Positions 10,201 through 15,900 of a stretch of DNA of 18,728 nt are shown here, one piece after another. Under the pieces are notes generated by a model, which saw only the letters and a program-made list of their open reading frames with translations, did not search any database and was not told the DNA's origin. Position 1 is the stretch's first letter. Every line of letters starts with the position of its first letter. The DNA is from Hepatocystis sp. ex Piliocolobus tephrosceles (lineage: Eukaryota; Apicomplexa; Aconoidasida; Haemosporida; Plasmodiidae). The stretch covers positions 1-18,728 of the forward strand of contig CABPSV020000337.1 of the NCBI GenBank assembly GCA_902459845.2. The letters are read 5' to 3'. The position numbers and the translations under genes were made by a program.

Positions 10201-11962
10201 AAAAAAAACAAGTTTAACCGAGTCATTTATTGATATAATTGAAGGAGCAAATGGAAGTAATATTTTCCGTATGAATACGCTTAGCAATAATGTACATGCT
10301 AGTATACAAAAACAAGCTAATAAATATGCATTTTCAAATAAAAAAAATCAAAATATGCAAAAAAATAAGCAAAAAAATAAAAAAGTTTTGAAAAAAAAAC
10401 AAACTAATTCACAGTTGTATAATAATTCCAATTTTTCTTATAACAGTAATGATGAAAACAATTTAAATAGCGGTATACGAACATATTTACCAAAAAATAG
10501 CAACCCTGATAAATGTACAAACAATTCAAACATTAGTTATGAATGTCGTGACGATATAACGACATGTTCCACAGACGATGTATTACATAATGAATCCGAC
10601 AGTGCTGCATTAACAAATGTTATCATAAATGCCAGTTTTAGTACAAGCTCTAATACCAGTTCCAGTGTCGTTAGTAAGAAAAATAACCAAAAAGTAAAAA
10701 AAAAACAACCAAAATATGATCAAACAACAAATTATTCAAAAACAAAAGCTAACAAACAAAACTTACCAGTACAAAATTTAGATACTTCGAATAATAGAAA
10801 CATAAATTTTGATTTGTTTGATTACCAAAACCCCCCTAGCGACAAAACTACGAACCTAACTAGCGACAAAACTATTAGCCTAACTAGCGACAAAACTACC
10901 AGCCTAAATAGCGACAAAACTACCAGCCCTACTAGCAACAAAACTACCAGCCTAACTAGCCACAAAACTACCAACCTAACTAGCGACAAAACTACCAGCC
11001 CTACTAGCGACAAAACTACCAGCCTAACTAGCAACAACAGTAATCTTACCAGTGCCCCTAGCAACATCAATAATAACGCATTCGATCAAGATAATAGTTA
11101 CTCCATCTTTTATAGTAACACTAAGCATGTAATGGACAATAAAAATAATACGAACAGTGAAAAATATACTAACTTGAGTAGTTATATAAGCGCCAATTCG
11201 AACAAAACCATATATACCAATGCTAATTCCAACGATATACAAAATAAAAACAAGACCAACAAACATAACCAAATAAACACTTTTCAACAACCAAAAGAAA
11301 TAAAACAAATTCAGCAAAAACTAGACGAACAAACACAAACTAAAGAATACAATACAAATCCCAACCTTAAAAGTAATTCTAAATTGTCCTTAAATTCTCA
11401 TAATACATTTAATAGTAGCGAATACCAAGAAACAAACCCATGTGATTATTCTTCAGATATTATACAAAGTAATAAAAATATTATTGTACCTAATAGGGTT
11501 CCTTTTTATGATTCACTTTCTGCATGTTCTAATTTTTCATTTGAATCAAAATATAATGATAATATATCAAACAATGGTACAGCGAGTACACAAAGGCATG
11601 CAATAAGTGAAAAAATAAAAAAAAAAATTATACAATACACTATGAATAAAAACATTTATCTAAGTAATCCAAACGTAAATATCAAACAAAATGAGATAAA
11701 AAAAAATATAAATTCTGATAAAAAAAAATTGGTTTTAAAAAAAATGACTAATTTGAATGGTTCTACTTCATTTTTAACTGAATTAAAAAATAAGTTAACA
11801 GAGATAGCAAACACAAATAACCAAGCAAAACAAAAATCAATCAATTCTAATAACTGCATAAGTCCAGTTTGTAATGTTGTTAACAACAGTAATATTATTG
11901 TCACTGAAGATGATGAAAAGAAAACGCATGAACAAATGTTTGCTATGAGTAATAAAGTATGA
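1289..11962 (+). CDS. Giant multi-pass membrane protein with ~3100-residue Asn-rich repeat tail, function unknown
   Basis: Single 3557-codon exon. The ATG at 1289 is the first in frame after a TAA at 1160, and no frameshift is seen. I do not recognise a family. Residues 1-150 are hydrophilic. Hydrophobic segments lie at about 160-174, 177-191, 200-220, 248-270, 294-314, 317-336, 342-363 and 391-414. Basic residues at 194-201 and 272-276 and after 414, plus two N-glycosylation sequons (N227, N234) in the 221-247 loop, fit eight spans with both ends cytosolic. Everything after about 420 is Asn/Lys/Ser/Asp-rich and probably disordered, with arrays of MYDN/MHDN, QTNDL, K/NQE, PDNSGY, NESNVI, NNTE/NNME, Gly-Asn-Lys-His and SDKTTSLT units. 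More ordered-looking islands include about 946-1003 (W950, W964), 1590-1640, 1865-1900 and 2865-2890 (W2876). Acidic Ser clusters resemble casein kinase 2 sites. The N-terminus MGKRANKK is only a weak N-myristoylation candidate. A channel, transporter or scaffold role is possible but unproven. Confidence 0.9.
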   Translation: MGKRANKKTELSSDSSYNPNIGSNSNNTDEWVEYNSSYFLHDSGDKRVTEVDTAKKETKRKQNLKNNTSFDFYKHNDKVVKSRDKCDSKYGGKYDNKYDNNGCNNDGNKTWSKEKCRDSIKKLNKKINSTLQSVCDVYNKSSKKEYFSKAFQMNDLYSTFSFMFFSLAIIFAILQEFVGVFLSILSLIISVQMKYNTSNLRLLNSIVILVIISIANAITYNKFNDTNVTSPDKNISGEMLYTKEIKNLFMLETIITLIYASSLFLYMLSIQKINKRSIKHIWAYTNIIYFFNFSDLCIILSLGTFAFFTIFLCLQQTLFIISSFILFVCCLFIYCIQKYTNVFLIIFQVIVLIINIIMALITLDGTITHKENGMVPNTYELSDIDQKIKLFYIIFLVVFLIAHCLYISYIFFFAKNEKLEKYFSHRKVYFSSIFPYVKKDKLNDNNSNLSFQKDDYHLVVNADNQIIFIEKTKSTEITSVVGNMQKYVYNELHLYKHMLLRTAVAIQNTSDCTKNNSVCDTMYDNMYDNMHDNMYDNMHDNMYDNMHDNMYDNMHDNMYDNMHDNMTKKKRWMNNSKELQSISIHGTPKSKTKKKYNVHQKQMRNSPNFILNINNSSSDSCSDYLSNYTSKNTKRHNIFNYHKKLSTLIRQKKSTLFLFKKISTILAEKKLKMKKNKLNSTTLIYFTNCEGSNNSSHNSLYHSKYTKSINALLNNYNELVFYLNLKKQVKLLEMKETQIVQHNVMNNTSAIIVRPNEEHMSKINTLQKSGKLSITTSGSNDGSEHSEDSGKYEEFDCTNKIQLNSNNTEGNNNEINVVSVCSKNNQTNDLQTNDLQTNDLQTNDLQTNDLRTDKAYINLCMFNDELLNHNSKDINSVVGSNDKLHYLHDSLLLQEVNTKKNASISTSMDSNKFNALFSNNYVSNNIDMSRYTSPQNLIKESTNKEENLFWYYSPGIINRVYAEWLKCKNIDYSKFNNDFYYMFLKSNELQEFLKSNYSSLEKQEDVKLFDINQVLGSNTTDLVNVSILDNTCNCKSGYSTKYNKECSKECSKAYDNESNVLTKMVNACSALDRSNLLSNDTSTNNSINCVISNFLKNVNTCSDTSSNNSAINVDMCCFINTLKVQSYLEDSNIKQFISSLYNKSSNELIKEESQIIQPNMIQNIINEIDKCVEECKTPLFALIGGNAELNKNNQNSASILDTNSEKQEKQEKQEKQEKQEKQEKQEKQEKQENQENQENQENQENQEKQENQENQENQENQEKQEKQEKQEKQEKQEKQEKQEKQKKKEKTDLIISSITNEQDNIHQKKDKKNTEVLNITKNNEQTANTSLNELLNYAESLMSLHCESEQVKTDAITNGSTNSNIIFTHPVNKNNFDNVLSNFIEKIKLDSNNVHSSEEKQMYNQQLNTLKNIENIYSNIKENLHEQTTANVPNSSNDLSGKNISNGKNTSNSLNKKNNELFHNCLLLSNNIKNLATISNEQSVNNDVNRRSEKCSNEFNIEETKYNKQVTEMIGNKTQTPIEVSDNTHTNLTVMSKQNSNKKLINMHSCKIDKECMNQAKIRMNKNNESMKYLKKDNNKNGIYDMSYDSLLSYINHDLEREKHRYDSSICIHGRIYGDNLYSSSNNDLLDVVVDKIGGGPDNSGYPDNSGYPDNSGDDNKGSQKRINKTRKPSKSLELSEKKKIEVVVHSQDNAQVVNTPGSKKLYNTYPLNIKKGNIKNDVISVRQLDINKNVDIKEKLNKPNESNVINESNVINESNVINESNVINESNVINESNNKKHNDVNEKHNIVKKNPYNQNIDSNNNITTNIPLKSNVEEFCIHSDDMNSEIESLDELSDGNSNANNSSSDSKKKKKKNIYQYEDDDYEKEFGFNSEYIKQLEQINKYADEYSNLVGVNTYTYGSNNSNKYINSSNKYNYTGDYSSNNLPNSNLNIDSNELIKCFKNYILQSSQNINFDSNKLNDTLLIEFVNKYVDNYNALNVNIVNGVVQGEKKEKDLEKGLSSYHVCKNINEKNGSNHRDSTKCELSINSDPNHHEQSQHKTIYYDISDEKTTTTTNDNKKKLDEKKSLSEFHNEYILNFLNTYILDNLKNNIRKKNTILKTKEQNSNLNFMHTISKSDNALDLYSDTFYKKNRYMNERHNEVINVHHAQLKECILSPKKNKLFKNINKNRTNSDIILGNNTSCTLYNNKKYMHDSNFNEYNYSNLYSSNMQTASSTTKLRTFSNGQNNTENNTENNTENNTENNTENNMENNMENNMENNMENNMENNMENNMENNMENNMENNMENNTENNTENQNEETKLDKSKNKKKNETEKNTLINNKNVSNKFDAQILNKNKQAIHDLYEFNYSLQNTPRNGNTQLIRKPDVGYILKSNSSSSDSSTQEKYRKYIKHSHENNKRKNNLNRHINNKQIYNPTENIFNEVYGFNYKSSDSDSSLSFKEVTPMQANSDDFYQSFLYKSVENLDNITTEFERSYEEEKAKINNSDMDIQNDHINNKQLLNNEQLLNNNKIDINSITKGLNHPNFINYEIDKKWNGLDLAMNSEYGTNRNDITKKDDSGSDRYVRKIKNKENAKLTVEEKELIFKGQKLGTSHENNSSNNKDTYVTDKAEHNNYYATKMLSHIYTQEDNGHKNDHLKNDFLKNNLFNKKLFLSNNKYDLDSNNFISNNDIKNDNSLKTPINSYNSNKQLEKIKYPLLNINNSTNVASVDLGMCNRYSNINEANIKSEEEAEEEEEEEKERNKKKRYYEKSSSDSDSSSNSGSTSSSDSDENNESNRDNDDNSNGNINYNSENNGNNKGQNRGNNKGHNGNNNKNHNGSNNKNHNGSNNKNHNGNNNKGQNGSNSEGYNDSNNNSIYNSNYIERFNSIISTYSWSPENLKEESIETIINKANSSVNDNNSESSETSSNTDIFVKNALELQSDSNTSSDNIYEKNVKNKYSNLKRYLKINKEKQNENSIYKTRVDHIKKIKKTSLTESFIDIIEGANGSNIFRMNTLSNNVHASIQKQANKYAFSNKKNQNMQKNKQKNKKVLKKKQTNSQLYNNSNFSYNSNDENNLNSGIRTYLPKNSNPDKCTNNSNISYECRDDITTCSTDDVLHNESDSAALTNVIINASFSTSSNTSSSVVSKKNNQKVKKKQPKYDQTTNYSKTKANKQNLPVQNLDTSNNRNINFDLFDYQNPPSDKTTNLTSDKTISLTSDKTTSLNSDKTTSPTSNKTTSLTSHKTTNLTSDKTTSPTSDKTTSLTSNNSNLTSAPSNINNNAFDQDNSYSIFYSNTKHVMDNKNNTNSEKYTNLSSYISANSNKTIYTNANSNDIQNKNKTNKHNQINTFQQPKEIKQIQQKLDEQTQTKEYNTNPNLKSNSKLSLNSHNTFNSSEYQETNPCDYSSDIIQSNKNIIVPNRVPFYDSLSACSNFSFESKYNDNISNNGTASTQRHAISEKIKKKIIQYTMNKNIYLSNPNVNIKQNEIKKNINSDKKKLVLKKMTNLNGSTSFLTELKNKLTEIANTNNQAKQKSINSNNCISPVCNVVNNSNIIVTEDDEKKTHEQMFAMSNKV
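1739..2530 (+). other. Membrane domain of the giant protein (about 8 TM segments, residues 151-414)
   Basis: This is the only strongly hydrophobic part of the protein. The first two spans form a tight hairpin around Q175-E176. The only sizeable loops are 221-247 (with NVT and NIS sequons) and 364-390; the other connections are short. Charge distribution obeys the positive-inside rule if the N-terminus is cytosolic. No signal peptide precedes it. No recognisable transporter signature motif is visible, so the fold is unassigned. Confidence 0.8.
2852..2983 (+). repeat. 11 x 12-nt repeat encoding MYDN/MHDN
   Basis: Eleven 12-nt units (atg-tat/cat-gat-aat) encode residues 522-565. After the first two units Tyr and His alternate strictly, so the true repeating unit is 24 nt (MYDNMHDN). 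This is an in-frame array in the presumed cytosolic region. It leaves other frames and the opposite strand open by chance. Confidence 0.95.
3764..3838 (+). repeat. 5 x 15-nt repeat encoding QTNDL
   Basis: Five consecutive 15-nt units (caaacaaacgattta with tta/ttg variation) encode residues 826-850, followed by a decayed RTD unit. Near-identity at the nucleotide level suggests recent expansion. Confidence 0.95.
4124..4297 (+). other. Tryptophan-containing, non-repetitive island (residues about 946-1003)
   Basis: In a protein almost devoid of Trp, this segment carries W950 and W964 within FWYYSPGIINRVYAEW, followed by a helix-like stretch rich in Tyr, Phe and Leu. It lacks Asn runs and looks like a small ordered element or a binding helix. 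I cannot assign it to a domain family; conservation in orthologues would be the test. Confidence 0.45.
4904..5146 (+). repeat. 27 x 9-nt repeat encoding KQE/NQE
   Basis: Twenty-seven 9-nt units encode residues 1206-1286 as KQE x9, NQE x5, KQE, NQE x4, KQE x8 (the last is KQK). The first codon of the units runs aaa, aag x8, aat x2, aac x3, aag, aac x3, aat, aaa x3, aag x4, aaa. The peptide is highly charged and likely helical. It is followed by a Lys-rich linker. Confidence 0.97.
6209..6259 (+). repeat. 3 x 18-nt repeat encoding PDNSGY
   Basis: Three near-identical units (cctgacaatagtggttat; the third lacks its last codon) encode residues 1641-1657. It follows a Gly-Gly-Gly linker and an ordered-looking segment, so it probably acts as a flexible spacer. 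Confidence 0.9.
6521..6622 (+). repeat. 5.7 x 18-nt repeat encoding NESNVI
   Basis: Five full 18-nt units (aacgagtcgaatgtgata with late gtg to gta and gag to gaa changes) plus a partial NESN encode residues 1745-1778. Variants cluster at the 3' end, as expected when one end of an array expands. Confidence 0.95.
6842..6861 (+). other. Coding poly(A) track of 20 nt (poly-Lys)
   Basis: Twenty consecutive A residues inside the reading frame encode a run of six Lys just after an acidic SSSDS stretch (from residue 1852). Such tracks cause ribosome stalling and sliding in most eukaryotes but are reported to be tolerated in Plasmodium falciparum. It is also a likely site of sequencing indels, yet the frame stays open on both sides. 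Confidence 0.8.
7976..8179 (+). repeat. 17 x 12-nt repeat encoding NNTE/NNME
   Basis: Seventeen 12-nt units encode residues 2230-2297 as NNTE x5, NNME x10, NNTE x2. Thr units use acc, act and acg; acg differs from atg by one base, so the ten identical Met units probably arose by one change followed by local expansion. Ten ATG codons therefore sit at 12-nt intervals. Confidence 0.96.
9674..9841 (+). repeat. 7 x 24-nt degenerate repeat (Gly-Asn-Asn-Lys-His type)
   Basis: Seven 24-nt units encode residues 2796-2851 of pattern G-[NS]-N-N-K-[NG]-[HQ]-N. The middle GSNNKNHN units are nearly identical and the outer ones diverged. It follows an acidic Glu run and a Ser/Asp-rich segment, giving a charge switch from acidic to polar. 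Confidence 0.9.
10838..11029 (+). repeat. 8 x 24-nt repeat encoding SDKTTSLT
   Basis: Eight units of agcgacaaaactaccagcct plus aact (24 nt) encode residues 3184-3247 with variants (SDKTTSPT, SNKTTSLT, SHKTTNLT). It is noticeably richer in G+C than neighbouring coding sequence. Ser/Thr make up most of the array. The last copy decays into SNNSNLTS. Confidence 0.95.
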
Positions 11963-11992
11963 TTTTATTATATTGGAAAGTTCTTTAGGAAG

Positions 11993-12017
11993 CAGGTGGT
12001 TCAGTTTTGACCCCCTG
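11993..12017 (+). other. GC-richer stem-loop 31 nt after the giant gene stop
   Basis: The arms CAGG-T-GG-T-TCA and TGA-CC-C-CCTG can pair around a GTTT loop, giving ten base pairs with one mismatch and one bulge. The surrounding 11989-12031 is about half G+C, which is exceptional in an intergenic stretch here. It could be a 3' UTR protein-binding or processing element, or part of a small RNA. It is not a bacterial-type terminator. Confidence 0.45.
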
Positions 12018-12089
12018 GCAGAATATACGAGTATGAAATGTCGAATCGTGTATATATAAGCAATAGCAAAAAAAAAAAAAAAAAAAAAA

Positions 12090-12127
12090 AAATACTTATA
12101 TATATATATATATATATATAAGTATTT
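12090..12127. repeat. 38-bp perfect palindrome with (TA)n core
   Basis: AAATACTT at 12090-12097 is the exact reverse complement of AAGTATTT at 12120-12127, and everything between is alternating TA. The whole interval is therefore self-complementary and could extrude as a cruciform or form an RNA hairpin on either transcript. It sits directly after a 25-nt poly(A). Confidence 0.85.
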
Positions 12128-12719
12128 ATATGCATAGCTAATTTTTTGTCATTTGTCATTTGTCATTTTGTTATACATATTTCCATTTTTTTTCTTCACA
12201 TTTTACACTTTTTTTTTTTTGCGTTAACCAATTTTTTTCAAATTAATTTTATTTTTTTTCTACTGTTAAAACTTTTGGGAAGAAAAAAAAAAAAAAAAAA
12301 AAAAAAGAACAAAATCTTTGTAAAGTTGTAATTGTTTAAATAATTTATAAAATTATAAATAGTAATTTTATTTTTTTTACTTAACAAATAGTTTCATTTG
12401 TGTGTAATAATGAAATACATTTGAATTTGAAAATTAAAAAAAGGAAGAAAATTGGATAAAAAAAGAAAAAGGAGTATTACATGCATATATATATATATAT
12501 AGGTACATATGCACACTTGTACGTATTTAAAATGCAAACAAAAAATGTGAATTATTTTTAAGTACGTTCGTGTATGTACATGCTTATTTATTTAAAATAT
12601 GCCAAAAAAAAAATAAGAACGTTTTTAATTATGAAAAATTAAAAATCATTAAAATCGCATTGAATGCACAAATGGACTAATGTTGAAAGCGTTTGTATTA
12701 GCCAGCCCGTACTATTACT

Positions 12720-12827
12720 ACTAATGGTATTACTAATGGTATTACTAGTAGTATTACTAGTGGTATTGCTAGTGGTATTGCTAGTGGTATTGCTAGTGGT
12801 ATTACTAGTGGTATTACTAGTGGTACT
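12720..12827. repeat. 9 x 12-bp tandem repeat in the intergenic gap
   Basis: Nine 12-bp units (actagtggtatt, with gctagtggtatt and actaatggtatt variants) lie about 130 bp beyond the methyltransferase stop. On the minus strand the units read as NTTS, a composition typical of coding repeats in this window, in a Met-less frame open from 12857 down to 12642. G+C content is far above its surroundings. It may be a 3' UTR minisatellite, an unrecognised exon or a coding relic. Confidence 0.85.
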
Positions 12828-12958
12828 ACTGCCAGTGCTTGTGCCCCTTTTTGCACCTTATATGGGACATATAAAAATACAAATAATATAATAAACAAAA
12901 AGGAATTACATTTCCATATATATGTACAAAATGTATATTTAACTACACTCTATACATT

Positions 12959-15900
12959 TCAGGCTAATACATATGGTAACATAATAATAGAGTTTTTATC
13001 AATACTAATATCGACATAAATATTTCCTTTATTTGCTGGAATCGCCAATATTTGTTGATTTCTATTTAAAGTAAATAAAACATTTGGAGAATAGCTTGTT
13101 AATCTTGCAGTTTGTTTAATAGTTTCATTAGTAATACTTTTTTTTTGAGATTTATCTATTTTTATTAAATCTAAAATTGTATGACTACTTACCCATATAG
13201 TATTTACACTATTTTTATTTTCACCATCACTACAATTGTTATCATTTATGGGGTCTATTGAATTGGTTACATCGTTTGATTTACTCATTAAGTGATTATT
13301 TAAGTCGTTAAATATTGTTTTCTCTTCTCCTGTATGATCACTTCTTTCTTTATTACTACTGGGGTTATTACTACTGGGGTTATTACTACTGGGGTTATTA
13401 CCACTGGGGTTAATACTACTCTGGTCAACACTACTTTGATCAACATTACTATGGTCAATACCAACACCATCTTTTATGTGAAAACCCCTACTACCTGTCC
13501 CACTAACATTCAAATCATTTACTACCATTTTATCATTCCCTTTCAAATGAAATTTCGACACTGTGTATTTTCTTTCATCAATTAATCGATCAATATAGTT
13601 GTCAATATGAAATTCGATTTTTATATTTTTATACACCGGAGTATAAAAATTTTCAATAATCCCATTTCGGTAATTTGGGTTTAATAGAAAATTGTCTACT
13701 TCTTTAAAAAAAGGAATAAAATTAATACATCCACTATAATTAATTCGATATATATCATCCAATGTATTTTTTTTTTTATTTTTATCCATCTGAATAACTG
13801 TTATACCTGCACTAATAACTTTTAATTTTATTTTAGTATAACATTCTAAAATATCTTTAGCATTATTACTTACTAAATTTATTTTTTTTATATTCAAATT
13901 CATTCGATCTCTAATAGATAATTTAACTTTATTACTATCATCTTTTAAATGTATATATAAATTATTTTTTATTGATAAAAATTCAGCATTTAAATCAAAA
14001 TAATTTTTTATATTTTCTAACAAATTTGTTTCACTTAACAAGTTCTCATAATTCTCCAAGCTTATATATTCTTTTTGTTTACTCAGTTTTTCATTCCCAT
14101 AATATATTTTTAATTCATAATCTTTTTTGTTCAAAACCGTATTGTTATCTTCAATTTTTTCTTTTTTTATTACTTCTTGTTCTTTTAATAAGTTTTTAAT
14201 TTTGCTATTTGTTGAAACGTCCACACAACTCTTAATACTTTCACTATTATTATCACTTGCATCAATGTTACTTACACTGATATTGCCCACACTGATATTA
14301 CATACCCTGCTACTACCTAACTTGCTACTACCTAACTTTCTACTACCTAACTTGCTACTACCTAACTTGCTACTACTTAACTTGCTACTACCTAACTTGC
14401 TACTATTTACACTGCTATTACTCACAGTATTACTACACCCATATATATATCTATTTAACTCCTCTTCACTTTTTTTATTAATCAGTTGTATTATATCTTC
14501 AGCACTTGACTGATACTTGTTATGTGACAAATATCTCGAATCAACAATTGTACTATTCGATATAACGTTATAATTTTCGATAGCATCATAACTATCTATT
14601 ATACTGTACGTTTTTAGAACTTCTTCAGTGTTTATACTACTATTACAATTTTCCATACTATCACTACTTTTACCCATGTTATATATGTTACTTAAATTTT
14701 CGTCATTATTTATTTGAATATTATTATACTTTTCTGTGTAATGTGCACTTTCTAATATATTTGTATCATCTGTCTTTATTTCATGGTTACTTATAATTGT
14801 GTTATTCACTTCACTCATGTTATAATTATCTGCAATATATTCTACTTGTTCATCCAAACTCATATAAGTATCATTTTCTAAGTTACTACATTTATTCGTT
14901 TTTAATCCATTACAGTTAAAGTCAAGATTTGCATTTTCGGACTTTACACTATCAAGTTTTACACTATCATGTTTTACATTGTCAAGTTTTACATTGTCAA
15001 GTTTTACATTGTCAAGTTTTACATTGTCAAGTTTTACATTGTCAAGTTTTACATTGTCAAGTTTTACATTGTCAAGTTTTACATTGTCAGGTTTTTTTTT
15101 TTTTTTATTTTTTTTTTTCTTATATTTCCTAATTTTATATTTTTTATTAATAATATTTACATTTTCATCCAGTTGTCCATTACTATCTATTCCATAATTA
15201 GTTGCACTTAAATTAGAAGAAAGTAATGACAGTTCGTTTGTTTCAATCTTTTGCTGTTTCCATTTTATTTGTTTACATTTTTTTTTAATCAAAGCAATAA
15301 AAAAACCACCTGCATTATAATGGTGGGGAAAAAAACGCTTTGTGTATTTCAAATTAATTGCTTTCATAAAATTTTTATCAGGTGTAAACATACCTTTTTG
15401 TATTTTTTCATAAATTCTTTTTTTTAATTTCAAAGCAGATTGATTTTCTAAATAAAAAAAAAAGTCTTCATAATTAGTAAACCATTTATCATCCAAAAGT
15501 AATTTCCATTCTGTTAGACCTTCTTTAAAATTTAATTTTCTAATCAAAGTATTATCAAAATTAATTAATTCAAGTGAATTTATATTTTCAACCATATTAA
15601 AAACATTACAAATTACTGCTTCGTTTTCTATTGGATTTAATGAACAAGTACTATATAAAATATATCCATTTTCTTTTGTCAATTCGATTGACCTTTTTAA
15701 AATATTTACTTGTACTTGAAATAAATTATATGCATTAAATGGATTCCAGTTTAACCATATGTTTCTATCTTTTCTTGCTGTCCCATCGCCACTGCATGGG
15801 ACATCACAAAGAACTGTATCGAATAGTTTTTTTTCCATCATATTCGTATCACCTATATGATTATTTGTATTACCATTACAACTTGTATCAATATTTTCAC

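Larger units (their letters stand above)
11963..12958. other. Convergent intergenic region (3' flanks of both main genes)
   Basis: Nearly one kilobase between two stop codons on opposite strands. It contains a GC-richer hairpin (11993-12017), poly(A) 12068-12092, a palindrome (12090-12127), T-rich and A-rich tracts and a 12-bp tandem repeat (12720-12827). It must contain the 3' UTRs and poly(A) sites of both genes. No tRNA-like or other standard RNA gene was recognised. Confidence 0.75.

Noticed and set aside
2852..11029. CRISPR-like arrays
   Set aside because: All arrays are direct tandem repeats without spacers, in phase with a eukaryotic coding frame.
12664..12898. Leu/Val-rich (+) and Ile/Pro-rich (-) ORFs with Met starts over the 12-bp intergenic repeat
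   Set aside because: Opened by the stop-free repeat; flanks are very short and the hydrophobic repeats look artefactual. The repeat itself is kept as a finding.
14929..15211. Three plus-strand ORFs opposite the DNVKL array
   Set aside because: Antisense shadows of the methyltransferase repeat and its poly-Lys segment.
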